In this document: piece after piece, positions 27,471 to 36,950 of the stretch
How positions within the stretch are numbered: the stretch's first letter is position 1
Layout: each line of letters starts with the position of its first letter
Assembly (NCBI RefSeq): GCF_003217355.1
Contig: NZ_QJTK01000003.1
Location: 225,528-289,527, forward strand
Length of the DNA stretch: 64,000 nucleotides
Direction: 5' to 3'
Origin: Rhodobacter viridis
GTDB taxonomy: Bacteria; Pseudomonadota; Alphaproteobacteria; Rhodobacterales; Rhodobacteraceae
Program-made: the position numbers and the translations under genes
Notes under the pieces: model-generated
Database searches by the model: none
What the model was told of the DNA's origin: nothing
What the model saw: the letters and a program-made list of their open reading frames with translations, nothing else

Positions 27471-28376
27471 TTACGCGCGTTGCAGCTTGACCGGCTCGGT
27501 CCGCGCCAGACGCAGGAAATGCGCCATATAGGGCCCGGTCACGTCTTCCTCGCGCGTCGCCGCATAAAGCCGCTTCGTCAGCCCGTGTTCCGTCACCCGC
27601 TTGGTCACGTAATCGGGCTGATATTTCACCTCGCGCAGCACCCAATCGGGCAGCACGGCAACCCCGCGCCCCGAGGCCACCAGCATCAGGATGACGGTCG
27701 TCAGTTCCACCTGCCGATGCGCCTTCGGCTCCACCTTGGCCGGGGCGAGCAGCAGCGAGAACACATCCGACCGTGCCCGGTCGATCGGATAGGTGAGCAA
27801 CGTCTGATCGGCAAAATCCTCGGCCACGACATAGGGTTTGGCCGCCAGCGGGCTGCTTGCCGCGGCAATGAAGGTCGGCGAATAATCGAAAAGCGGGTTG
27901 AAGGTGATGCCCTCGATCTTTTCGGGGTCGGAGGAGATGACAAGGTCGACTTCTTCGCGCGCAAGGGCGGCCAGCGCGGTGAAGGCCAGACCCGGGCGAA
28001 TGTCGATGTCGATCTCGGGCCAGACGCGGCGAAAGGCTTCCAGCACCGGGAACAGCCATTCGAAACAGGCGTGGCATTCGATGGCGATATGCAGCCGCCC
28101 GGCGCGGCCCTGCCGGATCGCGGCGAATTCCGCCTCGGTCGCGTCAATCTCGGGCAGGATGCGTTCGGCCAGCCGGAGCAGCTTCAGCCCCGCGGCGGAC
28201 AGACGCAAGGGCTTGGAGCGGCGGGCGAAAAGCTCGACGCCCGCCTGATCTTCAAGGCCCTTCACCTGATGGGAGAGCGCACTTTGGGTGATGTGCAGCA
28301 GATCGGCCGCCTTCGCCAGACCGCCCGCATCATGGATCGCCTTGATCGTGCGCAGATGCCGGAACTCGATATGCAT
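27471..28376 (-). CDS. metR: LysR family regulator, MetR-like
   Basis: A 301-residue LysR-type regulator. The helix-turn-helix is IEFRHLRTIKAIHDAGGLAKAADLLHITQSALSHQVKGLED (about 3-43, shown in parts), and the effector domain resembles MetR, which responds to homocysteine. It is divergent from metF, the classic MetR target, with 92 bases between start codons. A perfect palindrome two bases upstream of its own ATG (28378-28392) is a candidate operator. The gene therefore most likely controls methionine synthesis. Confidence 0.86.
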   Translation of the reverse strand: MHIEFRHLRTIKAIHDAGGLAKAADLLHITQSALSHQVKGLEDQAGVELFARRSKPLRLSAAGLKLLRLAERILPEIDATEAEFAAIRQGRAGRLHIAIECHACFEWLFPVLEAFRRVWPEIDIDIRPGLAFTALAALAREEVDLVISSDPEKIEGITFNPLFDYSPTFIAAASSPLAAKPYVVAEDFADQTLLTYPIDRARSDVFSLLLAPAKVEPKAHRQVELTTVILMLVASGRGVAVLPDWVLREVKYQPDYVTKRVTEHGLTKRLYAATREEDVTGPYMAHFLRLARTEPVKLQRA

Positions 28377-28377
28377 T

Positions 28378-28392
28378 ATGAGGCAGCCTCAT
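28378..28392. promoter_or_regulatory. Palindrome in the metR-metF intergenic region
   Basis: ATGAGGCAGCCTCAT, arms of 7 bases around a central A, lies just upstream of the metR start codon. It does not match the enterobacterial TGAA-N5-TTCA box closely. It is the only strong symmetric element in the 92-base gap and could be bound by MetR or another repressor. Confidence 0.5.
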
Positions 28393-28468
28393 CACCTTCT
28401 TGAAGATTATGAATTTGTCTCACATCGCGGAATCGGCGACAAGGGGGCAACGCACAAAGGACGCCGCC

Positions 28469-29335
28469 ATGACCACGCCGAACATCAGTTTTGAATTCTT
28501 CCCGCCGCAGACGCTCGACGCCTCGTTCCGGCTGTGGGAGACGGCGCAGGTTCTGGCGCCGCTGAAACCCAGCTTCGTTTCGGTCACCTATGGCGCGGGC
28601 GGCACCACCCGCAAGCTGACCCACGAGGCCGTGGCGGCGATCCACAAGAATTACGGGCTGAACGTCGCCGCGCATCTGACCTGCGTCGATGCGACGAAAG
28701 CCGAAACGAAAGAGATCATCGACGCCTATGCCGAGGCCGGCGTGACCGAGATCGTCGCGCTGCGCGGGGATCCGCCGAAAGGCGCCGCCCGCTTCACGCC
28801 CCACCCCGAGGGCTTCGCCTCCTCGGTCGATCTGATCGAATGGCTGGCCGAGGATGGCCGCTTCACGCTCCGTTGCGGCGCTTACCCTGAGCCGCATCCG
28901 GAAGCCGCCGACAGCTTCGCCGATGTGCGCTGGCTGAAACGGAAATGCGAGGCGGGCGCGACCTCGGCGATCACGCAATTCTTCTTCGAGGCCGAGACCT
29001 TCTTCCGCTTCCGCGATGCCTGCGTGAAGGAAGGCATCACCGCCAAGATCATCCCGGGCATCCTGCCGATCCAGTCGTGGAAAGGCGCCAAGGGCTTTGC
29101 GCAGCGCTGCGGCACCTCGATCCCGACCTGGGTCGAAGAGGCGTTCGATCATGCGATCCGCGACGACCGCGAGGCGCTTCTGGCCACCGCGCTCTGCACC
29201 GAGCTGTGCGACAACCTGATCGCGGGCGGCGTGGACGATCTGCACTTCTACACGCTGAACCGGCCGCAAATGACCCGCGACGTCTGCCATGCGCTGGGCG
29301 TCAACCCGGATGTGGTGCTGGAAAACGTCGCCTGA
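28469..29335 (+). CDS. metF: 5,10-Methylenetetrahydrofolate reductase
   Basis: A 288-residue FAD enzyme that makes 5-methyl-THF for methionine synthesis. Diagnostic segments are ISFEFFPPQT (5-14) with the catalytic Glu, FVSVTYGAGGTTR (about 40-52), EIVALRGDPPKG (about 94-105) and QFFFEAETFFRFRD. I start at the ATG at 28469, preceded by AAAGGA; an in-frame TTG further upstream is unlikely. It is followed 80 bases later by an intrinsic terminator, so it is probably a single-gene unit regulated from the shared metR region. Confidence 0.96.
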   Translation: MTTPNISFEFFPPQTLDASFRLWETAQVLAPLKPSFVSVTYGAGGTTRKLTHEAVAAIHKNYGLNVAAHLTCVDATKAETKEIIDAYAEAGVTEIVALRGDPPKGAARFTPHPEGFASSVDLIEWLAEDGRFTLRCGAYPEPHPEAADSFADVRWLKRKCEAGATSAITQFFFEAETFFRFRDACVKEGITAKIIPGILPIQSWKGAKGFAQRCGTSIPTWVEEAFDHAIRDDREALLATALCTELCDNLIAGGVDDLHFYTLNRPQMTRDVCHALGVNPDVVLENVA

Positions 29336-29414
29336 CAAGCCTGCCGCCAAAAGTGAGAGCCGGTTTGCGCTTCCCGGGCAGGCGTTTGCGCCGTGACGTG
29401 ACGGAACAGGCGCA

Positions 29415-29434
29415 GGGGGCTTCGGCCCCCTTTT
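29415..29434 (+). terminator. Rho-independent terminator of metF
   Basis: GGGGGC-TTCG-GCCCCC with a stable UUCG-type tetraloop, followed by TTTTCCGTTTCTTT. Confidence 0.9.
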
Positions 29435-29478
29435 CCGTTTCTTTCCCCTGCGTCACGCTGGCGCAAAGGGAGAGAGAA

Positions 29479-29970
29479 ATGACCGAACCGAAATATGCCG
29501 CTGGCCCCGAGGATTTTCTGACGCTTGCCGACCTGCAGGCGATGACGGGACTGGCGTTCATGCAGGCGATGCTTGCGGGCAAGGTGCCCACAACCACGAT
29601 CGCGCGCGGCTGCAACTACCGCGTCACCCGGGTCGAGCCCGGTCTGGTCGAGGTGACGGGCACGCCCGGGCATGAGCACACCAACGCTTTCGGGGGCGTG
29701 CATGGCGGCTGGTACGGGGTTTTGCTCGATACCGCGCTGACCTGCGCCGTGATCACCGGGCTCAAGGCCGGGCAATATCAGACGACGACGGAATACAAGG
29801 TCAACATGCTGCGCGCGATTCCGCTTGGCACCGAGGTCCGCGCGATTGGCCGGACCGAGCATCTGGGCCGCTCGACCGGGGTGGCGCGTGGCGAGATCGT
29901 CGGCGTGGCAGATGGCAAGACCTACGCCCTTGGCACGGCGACCTGTCTGATCATGGGCGGCTCCGCCTGA
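29479..29970 (+). CDS. PaaI family thioesterase (hotdog fold)
   Basis: A 163-residue hotdog thioesterase. The active-site stretch is NAFGGVHGGWYGVLLDTALTCAV (about 74-96, GVHGG core). It is the third PaaI-type gene of the window and not a close copy of the other two. AAAGGGAGAGAGAA precedes the ATG. The last 49 bases overlap the end of the convergent DUF2235 gene. Substrate unknown. Confidence 0.87.
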   Translation: MTEPKYAAGPEDFLTLADLQAMTGLAFMQAMLAGKVPTTTIARGCNYRVTRVEPGLVEVTGTPGHEHTNAFGGVHGGWYGVLLDTALTCAVITGLKAGQYQTTTEYKVNMLRAIPLGTEVRAIGRTEHLGRSTGVARGEIVGVADGKTYALGTATCLIMGGSA

Positions 29971-31070
29971 GCGGGGGCGAGCGCCAGTTCCGGTTTCGGT
30001 CCGCGCTTCTTCAGCCCGGTGCCGACGCGGATCCACCATTCCAGCTTGCGCTTGCGCACCGAGTCGTGCAGCCGCTCCGACCCGTCGGTGCCGACCCGGC
30101 GCGGCTGGCGCATGATGTAAAGCTTGCCCCAACCGCCCCAGCTGCCGACCGAAGGCGCCGCGGGATCACAGGGAAATTCCGACTGCCATCCCCTCGGCAG
30201 GGAAAAGCCAAGGTTTTCGGCCTGTTCCAGCATCCAGACGAGGGGAATGTTCGACAGGGGCCGCGCCGCATCGTAATCGGCAAGCTGCCCGCCCACATCG
30301 GCATGGCAGCCGCGGAACCAGACCTGCTCGATCCGTGCGGCACCGGTGCCGTCGCTGTTCCACAGCAGCGGCGACAGGACGGGCCGGGTTTCGTGCAGGG
30401 CCAGGGCCTGAAAGCCGTGCCGGACCGAGCGGCCCAGCCGGTGATCGTGAAAGCGGATGCGTTCCGCGCTCATCGTCCACAGGAGCGGCAATCGCACGCC
30501 AAGCGCCGCCACGGTGTCGAAGACGCCGACCATCTCGATCGGTGCCGTGGCATGGCAGAGCGCATCACGAAAGGCGGTGGGCGAGACCTCGGCCCGGTAA
30601 TGCCGCCACGCCTGTTCGACATTCCGCTCGGTCGCGGCATCCTTGCGCAAGAGCCCGACCCGGTCGATCAGCCCGGCGAGCGAGCGCGCGGCAAAGGCCC
30701 CGCGGGAATAGCCGATCAGAAAGATTCGATCCCCGGGACGATAGCGCATGGCGAGCCAGCCATAGGCGCGCAGGATCTGCGATTCCACGCCCCAGCCCAG
30801 CCAGATATCCTTGATGTCGCGCCATTCGCGATATTGCAGCCCCTTGCCGTAATAGACCGAGGTCCGCGGCGAGGCGCGGCGCAAGAACCTGTAGATCATC
30901 CCGATCGAGGTCAGATGCGCCTGCGAGAGCGAGCCAAGCGTGCCATCAAGCAGCACCACATGGTCGACCGAGCCGCGTGCGGGGCGTTTGACCGGACTTG
31001 CGTCGACGCGTGCCCCGCTGGCCTTGCGTTGCCGCCACTTCCCAACCACGCGATGAAACAGTCCGACCAT
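29922..31070 (-). CDS. DUF2235 family alpha/beta hydrolase-like protein
   Basis: A 382-residue protein with the DUF2235 pattern: VDHVVLLDGTLGS near residue 37, the lipase-like elbow FLIGYSRGAFAARSLAGLI (about 119-137) with Ser in GYSRG, an acid in VGVFDTVAALG (about 188), and a later His in GCHADVGG (about 255). Related domains occur in type VI phospholipase effectors, but no secretion genes are adjacent and there is no signal peptide. The C-terminal 60 residues are basic then proline-rich. A lone gene; its 3' end overlaps the thioesterase gene by 49 bases. Confidence 0.83.
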   Translation of the reverse strand: MVGLFHRVVGKWRQRKASGARVDASPVKRPARGSVDHVVLLDGTLGSLSQAHLTSIGMIYRFLRRASPRTSVYYGKGLQYREWRDIKDIWLGWGVESQILRAYGWLAMRYRPGDRIFLIGYSRGAFAARSLAGLIDRVGLLRKDAATERNVEQAWRHYRAEVSPTAFRDALCHATAPIEMVGVFDTVAALGVRLPLLWTMSAERIRFHDHRLGRSVRHGFQALALHETRPVLSPLLWNSDGTGAARIEQVWFRGCHADVGGQLADYDAARPLSNIPLVWMLEQAENLGFSLPRGWQSEFPCDPAAPSVGSWGGWGKLYIMRQPRRVGTDGSERLHDSVRKRKLEWWIRVGTGLKKRGPKPELALAPAQAEPPMIRQVAVPRA

Positions 31071-31103
31071 GACGCGACCCCACCGTCTTGCGACATTGAA
31101 ATG

Positions 31104-31141
31104 TTAACGGCCTTACCCTGTACTTAGGGCAAGGCCGTTAA
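31104..31141 (-). terminator. Hairpin downstream of the ornithine decarboxylase gene
   Basis: TTAACGGCCTT (31104-31114) pairs with AAGGCCGTTAA (31131-31141), with an inner CCCT/AGGG stem. It lies 56 bases past the decarboxylase stop and just upstream of the DUF2235 gene. The short TTAACATTT run after it on the minus strand supports termination. Confidence 0.75.
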
Positions 31142-31197
31142 TCCTCAATTACGCGCGCGCCAAAGTGTCGCGGATGTCGTCAACTGTTGCTTCCGGG

Positions 31198-32343
31198 TCA
31201 GCCCTTCAGCGACAGCGCCGTGACAATCTCCATCTGACCGAAGCCATTGAAGCGGGTGTTGGTGGCCGAGCAATAGGCGCCCATGCCGTGGAACACCACA
31301 TAATCGCCCTCGGAAAGCTCGGCAGGCAGGGCCACGTCGCCCGGCAACCGGTCGACCGAGTCGCAGGTCGGGCCGAAGACGATGCGATCGACCATGTCGC
31401 CGCCGCGCTGGAACCCCTCGGGCGACCAGACCTCGATCCGCTCGATGTTGCCGATCAGCGGCAGTTCCGCCAGACCGCCATAGACACCGTCGTTCAGGAA
31501 CACATGCGTGTCGTCGCGCAGCGCCTTGACCTTGGTGATATGGGTGAAGGCATCGCCCACCAGCCCGCGGCCCGGTTCGCACACGAGGATCGGACGATCC
31601 GAGCCGAAAGCTTCAGTCGTGGCCCGGTCGATCAGGTCGAAGATGTCTTCGAGCACCGGGGCAGGGCCCATCTGGCGATGGTTCGGGAAACCGCCGCCGA
31701 CGTTCAGCCGGTGCGCCCGCACGCCCGCGGTGGCACAGATTTCCGACGCGACAAGGATATAGGCTTCCCAGGCCGCCGGATCGGTGCATTGCGTGCCCGG
31801 GTGGAAGGTGAGCGAGGGGATGAAGCCCGCCTCGGCCGCGCGGCGCAGCAGCTCCGCCGCCAGATCCGCGGTGGCGCCGAACTTGGCGCCGAAGTTGTAG
31901 GCGGCACCCTGCACCGGCAGCTTGAAGCGCACCGAGATTTCGCAGTTCTCGGTCGGCACCATCTCGATCAGCTTTTCCAGCTCACTGCGCGAATCGACCG
32001 ACCAGGTCTTCACGCCCGCGCGCACCGCATGGGCGATTTCCTCGCGGCCGCGGACCGGGTTGTGGTAATGCAGCGCCGCCCCGGGGGCGAGACGCTGGAT
32101 CAGGTCGATCTCATAGGGCGAGGCGACGTCGAACCCCTTGACGCCCGCGGCGACGAGGTTCTGGATCACCATTTCATCCGGGTTCGACTTCACCGCATAG
32201 GTGACGACGCCCGGAAAGCCCTTCAGGAACCGCCGCGCGGTTGCCTGCAACGCGGTGGGCGAGAACACCAGCACCGGATGATCGGGTTGTTTCGTACGGA
32301 TGATTTCGGACGGTTGAGTCCAAATAGTTTTGGAAAGTCCCAT
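31198..32343 (-). CDS. Ornithine/lysine decarboxylase, fold type III (eukaryotic ODC-like)
   Basis: A 381-residue PLP enzyme of the alanine-racemase-like fold that decarboxylates ornithine (some members also lysine) to a polyamine precursor. The PLP lysine is in VVTYAVKSNPDEMVI (about 46-60), the PLP phosphate site in LNVGGGFPNH and EPGRGLVGDA, and the active-site cysteine region in FGPTCDSVDRL (about 323-333). Substrate preference cannot be settled by eye. A promoter-bearing gap of 233 bases separates it from the divergent Lrp regulator, which may control it. Confidence 0.9.
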   Translation of the reverse strand: MGLSKTIWTQPSEIIRTKQPDHPVLVFSPTALQATARRFLKGFPGVVTYAVKSNPDEMVIQNLVAAGVKGFDVASPYEIDLIQRLAPGAALHYHNPVRGREEIAHAVRAGVKTWSVDSRSELEKLIEMVPTENCEISVRFKLPVQGAAYNFGAKFGATADLAAELLRRAAEAGFIPSLTFHPGTQCTDPAAWEAYILVASEICATAGVRAHRLNVGGGFPNHRQMGPAPVLEDIFDLIDRATTEAFGSDRPILVCEPGRGLVGDAFTHITKVKALRDDTHVFLNDGVYGGLAELPLIGNIERIEVWSPEGFQRGGDMVDRIVFGPTCDSVDRLPGDVALPAELSEGDYVVFHGMGAYCSATNTRFNGFGQMEIVTALSLKG

Positions 32344-32576
32344 CGGCTTCTCCTCGCCAATAGAACGCAGCCACCTCTTGCCCCGGCTATGTTACGGGTG
32401 GGGAGACGCTTACGACGCGTTTCGACCTAACCCAGGCCAGGTGCGTATGAGCCGCCCTTTTCCTGCTCTCTCAGAATGCGCGATATGATGCACATTTTCA
32501 CCGATCAAAAGAGTAGAAATGCGGCGATCTATCGTTATAATGACGAAATCATCGGTCAATCTGCAAGTGTCGCACA

Positions 32577-33008
32577 ATGGACGAACTTGATACGGCAATC
32601 GTGGGGCTGCTGTCGGGCGATGCCCGGATTTCGGTGGCGACTTTGTCGCGCCGACTGAAGGTTGCGCGCTCGACGATTCAGGCCCGGCTGGAGCGGCTGG
32701 AAACCTCGGGCGTTATCGCGGGCTATACCGTCAAGCTGGGCGAAGCGGCCCGGGCGGGGCGGCTGCGGGCGACCGTTCTGCTGATGGTCGAACCCCGGTC
32801 GCAGGCCGGAATCCTGACCCGGCTGAAGTCGATCCCCGAGGTCGAGCGGATCTCGACCACCTCGGGGCGGATCGATCTTTTGCTGCAGGTGGCGGCGAAT
32901 TCGACGGCGCAACTCGATGTGGTGCTCGACCAGATCGGCGAGATGCAGGGGGTGCGCAGCTCGGAAAGCCTGATTCACCTCAGCACGAAACTCGACCGCG
33001 CAGTGTAA
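32577..33008 (+). CDS. Lrp/AsnC family transcriptional regulator
   Basis: A 143-residue Lrp-type regulator. The helix-turn-helix is in DELDTAIVGLLSGDARISVATLSRRLKVARSTIQARLERLETSGVI (about 2-47), followed by a RAM-type effector domain. There is no ribosome-binding site before the ATG (GTGTCGCACA), so initiation may be leaderless or weak. Divergent from the decarboxylase gene, so ornithine/polyamine control is plausible but inferred. The VOC gene follows after 84 bases. Confidence 0.87.
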   Translation: MDELDTAIVGLLSGDARISVATLSRRLKVARSTIQARLERLETSGVIAGYTVKLGEAARAGRLRATVLLMVEPRSQAGILTRLKSIPEVERISTTSGRIDLLLQVAANSTAQLDVVLDQIGEMQGVRSSESLIHLSTKLDRAV

Positions 33009-33092
33009 GCCGGAGACGGCGCAAAGGTGAAAGCAGGGCCGATCTGTCACGCGAATCATGCTAGGCTGGGGCGTCCTTAGAAGGAGGTGCAG

Positions 33093-33863
33093 ATGTCCTT
33101 TCACGGTCTTCCTTGCTGGTTCGAGCTTTCGGTGCCCGACCTTGATGCGGCGCAGGGCTTTTACGGTCCCGTCATGGGGTGGGAGTGGGGCAGCGCGGGC
33201 ATGCCGACCCTCGACTACCGCCTTGGCCGCGCCGGGGCCGACATGGTGGCGGGGGCGTTCCCTCTGTCTGAATGTCCCGAAGGCACGCCGCCGAACTGGA
33301 TGATCTACCTTGCCGTCGATGATTGCGACGCGACGGCCGCCCGGGCGCGCGATCTGGGTGGCCGGATCTGCAAGGAACCGGCCGACATCCCCGGCACCGG
33401 GCGCTTTGCGGTTCTGGCCGATCCGCAAGGTGCGGTCTTCGGGGTGCTGACGCCCTTGCCGATGGACCCGCCGCAGGTGGGCGGCGCGTGGAATCAGCGG
33501 GCCACGGGCCACGGTGCCTGGATCGAGCTGATCTCCTCCGATCCGCGAGCGGCGCTGGAGTTTTACCGGCAGCTGTTCGACTGGCGGCAGGACATGCTGT
33601 TCGACATGGGACCGGCCGGTTCCTATTACGTCTTCGCGCATCGCGGCACGCAGATCGGCGGCATGATGGGATTGGGTCAGGCGCCTTGCCCGCATTGGAT
33701 GCCCTATTTCGGCGTCGCGACGGTCTCGAAAACCATTGCGGCGGTGCAGGCCGCGGGCGGCACCGTGCTGCATGGCCCGATGGAAGTTCCCGGCCCGGCC
33801 TACGTTGCCGGGTTTCGCGATCCGCAAGGCGCGCATTTCTCGGTCGTCGGCCCCAATCGCTAG
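33093..33863 (+). CDS. Two-domain VOC (glyoxalase/extradiol dioxygenase fold) protein
   Basis: A 256-residue protein made of two glyoxalase-like halves: residues about 3-125 (CWFELSVPDLDAAQGFYGPVMGW) and about 135-255 (GAWIELISSDPRAALEFYRQLFDW). Each half ends in a DPQGA-type strand. The arrangement resembles SCO-type two-domain VOC proteins, whose reactions are mostly unknown. AAGGAGG at 33081 followed by 5 bases places the start at the ATG at 33093. The function is not assigned beyond the fold. Confidence 0.86.
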   Translation: MSFHGLPCWFELSVPDLDAAQGFYGPVMGWEWGSAGMPTLDYRLGRAGADMVAGAFPLSECPEGTPPNWMIYLAVDDCDATAARARDLGGRICKEPADIPGTGRFAVLADPQGAVFGVLTPLPMDPPQVGGAWNQRATGHGAWIELISSDPRAALEFYRQLFDWRQDMLFDMGPAGSYYVFAHRGTQIGGMMGLGQAPCPHWMPYFGVATVSKTIAAVQAAGGTVLHGPMEVPGPAYVAGFRDPQGAHFSVVGPNR

Positions 33864-33939
33864 GCCCGGCCCGCGTCAAAGGCTTTTCCTTGCGGGGGGC
33901 TCGCGCTAAAGAGCGTCAAGCCCTGAAAGGACAGAACCG

Positions 33940-36807
33940 ATGAGCATGGAAAAGACCTTCGACGCGCGCGAAGCCGAGCCGCGGCTTTATGCGAAATGGG
34001 AACAGGCCGGTGCCTTCAAGGCCGGGGCCAATGCCTCGCGCGCGGAAACCTTCTGCATCATGATCCCGCCGCCGAACGTCACCGGCGCCCTGCACGTCGG
34101 CCATGCCTTCAACAACACGGTGCAGGACATCCTGATCCGCTGGCACCGGATGCGCGGCTTCGACACGCTCTGGCAGCCGGGGCAGGACCATGCGGGCATC
34201 GCCACCCAGCTGATGGTCGAACGCGAACTGGCGAAAACCGGGCAGCCCTCGCGCGCCGAACTCGGCCGCGATGCGTTTCTGGAGAAGGTCTGGGAATGGA
34301 AGGGGCAATACGGCTCGACCATCATCAACCAGCTCAAGCGCCTCGGCTCGTCCTGCGACTGGTCGCGCAATGCCTTCACCATGTCGGGCGCGCCGAATGC
34401 GCCGGCGGGCGAGGAGGGCAACTTCCATGACGCGGTGATCAAGGTCTTCGTCGACATGTACAACAAGGGGCTCATCTACCGCGGCAAGCGGCTGGTGAAC
34501 TGGGACCCCCATTTCGAGACCGCGATTTCCGATCTGGAAGTCGAGAATATCGAAGTCGCCGGGCACATGTGGCATTTCAAATACCCGCTCGCGGGCGGCG
34601 AAACCTACACCTATGTGGAAAAGGACGCCGAGGGGAACGTGATCCTCGAAGAGGTCCGCGATTACATCTCGATCGCGACGACGCGCCCCGAGACGATGCT
34701 GGGCGATGGCGCGGTGGCGGTGCATCCGTCTGACGAACGCTATGCGCCGATCGTCGGCAAGCTCTGCGAAATTCCGGTCGGGCCGAAGGAACACCGCCGC
34801 CTGATCCCGATCATCACCGACGAATATCCCGATCCGACCTTCGGCTCGGGCGCGGTGAAGATCACCGGCGCGCATGACTTCAACGACTATCAGGTGGCCA
34901 AACGCGGCAACCTGCCGATGTATCGGCTGATGGACACCCGCGCGAAGATGCGCGCCGACGGGGCGGATTACGAAACCTGCGCCCGCCGGGCGATGGAGAT
35001 TTCGAAAGGCGCCGCCTTCACCGAGGCCGAGGTCGACACGCTGAACCTGATCCCCGAGAACCTGCGCGGCCTTGACCGGATGGACGCCCGCAAGATCGTG
35101 GTCGAGGAAATCAACGCCGAAGGTCTGGCGGTGATGATCGCGAACCCGAAGGCGGGCGAGGAAGGCCAGCCCGAGCTGATCCCCTATGTCGAAGCGAAGC
35201 CGATCATGCAGCCCTTCGGCGACCGCTCGAAGGTGGTGATCGAGCCGATGCTGACCGACCAGTGGTATGTCGATGCCGAAAAGGTCGTTGGCCCGGCGCT
35301 TGACGCGGTGCGGACGGGCAAGACGAAGATCATGCCCGAGGCGGGCGAGAAGACCTATTACCACTGGCTGGAAAACATCGAGCCCTGGTGCATCTCGCGT
35401 CAACTCTGGTGGGGGCACCAGATCCCGGTGTGGTATGACGCCGAGGGCAACCACTACTGCGCCCCCTCCGAGGCCGAGGCGCAGGCGATGGCCCCGGGCA
35501 AAGTGCTGACGCGCGACCCCGATGTGCTCGACACGTGGTTCTCTTCGGGTCTCTGGCCGATCGGCACCCTTGGCTGGCCGAATTGGGACGAGAGCACCAG
35601 CAAGTATTTCCCCACCGATGTTCTGGTGACGGGCTTTGACATCCTGTTCTTCTGGGTCGCCCGGATGATGATGATGCAGCTGGCCGTGACCGGCGAGATT
35701 CCGTTCCACACCGTCTACCTGCACCAGCTCGTCCGTGACGAGAAGGGCAAGAAGATGTCGAAGACGGCGGGCAACGTCATTGACCCGCTCGAAATCATCG
35801 ACGAATTCGGCGCCGATGCGCTGCGCTTCACCAACGCCTCGATGGCGGCGATTGGCGGCGTGCTGAAACTCTCGAAAGACCGGATCGCGGGCTATCGCAA
35901 CTTCGGCACGAAACTGTGGAACGCCACCCGCTTTGCCGAGATGAACGGCGTCTTCGAGGCCGAGGTCGCGGGCATCCCTGCGCCGACGCAGACGGTGAAC
36001 CGCTGGATCATCGGCGAAACCGCCAAGGTCCGCGAAGTGGTCGATGAAGCCTTCGCCGCCTATCGCTTCAATGACGCCGCCAACGCGCTTTACGGCTTCG
36101 TCTGGGGCAAGGTCTGCGACTGGTATGTCGAATTCTCGAAACCGCTCTTCGATGGCGAACACGCGGCGGAAACGCGGGCGACGATGCGCTGGGTGCTGGA
36201 TCAGTGCTACACGCTGCTGCACCCGATCATGCCCTTCATCACCGAAGAGCTTTGGGGCCTGACCGGCACCCGCGCGAAGATGCTGGTGCATGGCGACTGG
36301 CCGACCTATGGCGCCGAGCTGATCGACGCCGAGGCCGACCGCGAGATGAACTGGGTGATCGCGCTGATCGAGGAAATCCGCTCGTCCCGCGCGCAGATGG
36401 GCGTGCCCGTCGCTTTGAGGCTGCCGATGGTTCTGGCCGAGGCCGATGGTCAGGCGCGTGAGGCTCTGGCGCGGAACGAGGCGCTGATCCTGCGCATGGC
36501 GCGGCTTGAGGCGATCACCGAAGGCGTGGTGGCCAAGGGCTCGATCTCGATCCCGGCGGCGGGGGCCTTGTTCGGGCTGCCGCTGGAAGGGGTGATCGAT
36601 GTGGCGGCGGAAAAGGCCCGGCTCGAGAAATCGCTCGCCAAGGTCGAGAAGGAAGCGGCGGGGCTGAAGGCGCGGTTTGCGAACCCGAAATTCGTCGCCA
36701 ATGCCGCCGAAGAGGTGATCGAGGAAGCCCGCGAAAACCTCGCCGCGCGCGAGGAAGAAGCGGCGAAGATCGGCGCGGCGCTGAAGCGTCTGGCCGAACT
36801 CGGATAA
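33940..36807 (+). CDS. valS: Valine--tRNA ligase
   Basis: A 955-residue class I aminoacyl-tRNA synthetase. The HIGH motif is in [17 protein letters not shown] (about 42-58, read as HVGH), the editing domain lies near [17 protein letters not shown] (about 246-262), and KMSKS reads [17 protein letters not shown] (about 602). The C-terminal coiled-coil arm ([21 protein letters not shown]) is typical of ValRS. The ATG at 33940 is preceded by GAAAGGACAGAACCG. Its 3' end faces the UbiA fusion gene across a long palindrome. Confidence 0.97.
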   Translation: MSMEKTFDAREAEPRLYAKWEQAGAFKAGANASRAETFCIMIPPPNVTGALHVGHAFNNTVQDILIRWHRMRGFDTLWQPGQDHAGIATQLMVERELAKTGQPSRAELGRDAFLEKVWEWKGQYGSTIINQLKRLGSSCDWSRNAFTMSGAPNAPAGEEGNFHDAVIKVFVDMYNKGLIYRGKRLVNWDPHFETAISDLEVENIEVAGHMWHFKYPLAGGETYTYVEKDAEGNVILEEVRDYISIATTRPETMLGDGAVAVHPSDERYAPIVGKLCEIPVGPKEHRRLIPIITDEYPDPTFGSGAVKITGAHDFNDYQVAKRGNLPMYRLMDTRAKMRADGADYETCARRAMEISKGAAFTEAEVDTLNLIPENLRGLDRMDARKIVVEEINAEGLAVMIANPKAGEEGQPELIPYVEAKPIMQPFGDRSKVVIEPMLTDQWYVDAEKVVGPALDAVRTGKTKIMPEAGEKTYYHWLENIEPWCISRQLWWGHQIPVWYDAEGNHYCAPSEAEAQAMAPGKVLTRDPDVLDTWFSSGLWPIGTLGWPNWDESTSKYFPTDVLVTGFDILFFWVARMMMMQLAVTGEIPFHTVYLHQLVRDEKGKKMSKTAGNVIDPLEIIDEFGADALRFTNASMAAIGGVLKLSKDRIAGYRNFGTKLWNATRFAEMNGVFEAEVAGIPAPTQTVNRWIIGETAKVREVVDEAFAAYRFNDAANALYGFVWGKVCDWYVEFSKPLFDGEHAAETRATMRWVLDQCYTLLHPIMPFITEELWGLTGTRAKMLVHGDWPTYGAELIDAEADREMNWVIALIEEIRSSRAQMGVPVALRLPMVLAEADGQAREALARNEALILRMARLEAITEGVVAKGSISIPAAGALFGLPLEGVIDVAAEKARLEKSLAKVEKEAAGLKARFANPKFVANAAEEVIEEARENLAAREEEAAKIGAALKRLAELG

Positions 36808-36846
36808 GAAGAAGGGGGGCTCTGCCCCCCGGCTTCGCCTCCCCCC

Positions 36847-36908
36847 GGGATATTTGGGGCAAGATAAAGGGGCCGGAAGCTTTCCATTTATCTTGCCGGA
36901 AATATCCC
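36847..36908. terminator. Dispersed palindrome between valS and the HAD-UbiA gene
   Basis: A 22-base arm (36847-36868, core GGGATATTTGGGGCAAG) pairs with 36887-36908, 20 of 22 bases complementary. It sits between convergent genes, is preceded by GGGGGGCTCTGCCCCCC and followed by a GGGGG/CCCCC hairpin, the same composite order as at 10850-10970. A likely bidirectional terminator. Confidence 0.75.
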
Positions 36909-36950
36909 ACGGGGGTGCGGGGGTGTGAAACCCCCGCCGCTGCGGCGAGA

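Noticed and set aside
28376-28469. A SAM or SAH riboswitch upstream of metF
   Set aside because: The gap is only 92 bases and shows one simple palindrome at the metR side; I see no multi-helix riboswitch core such as a SAM-II pseudoknot.
29922-31070. Type VI secretion effector for the DUF2235 protein
   Set aside because: No vgrG, PAAR, tap or immunity gene is nearby and no secretion signal is visible, so the hydrolase fold alone does not support it.
31104-31141. A tRNA or small RNA gene at the hairpin between the decarboxylase and DUF2235 genes
   Set aside because: It is a single stem with no cloverleaf, no T-loop GTTCRANNC and no CCA end; a terminator fits better.
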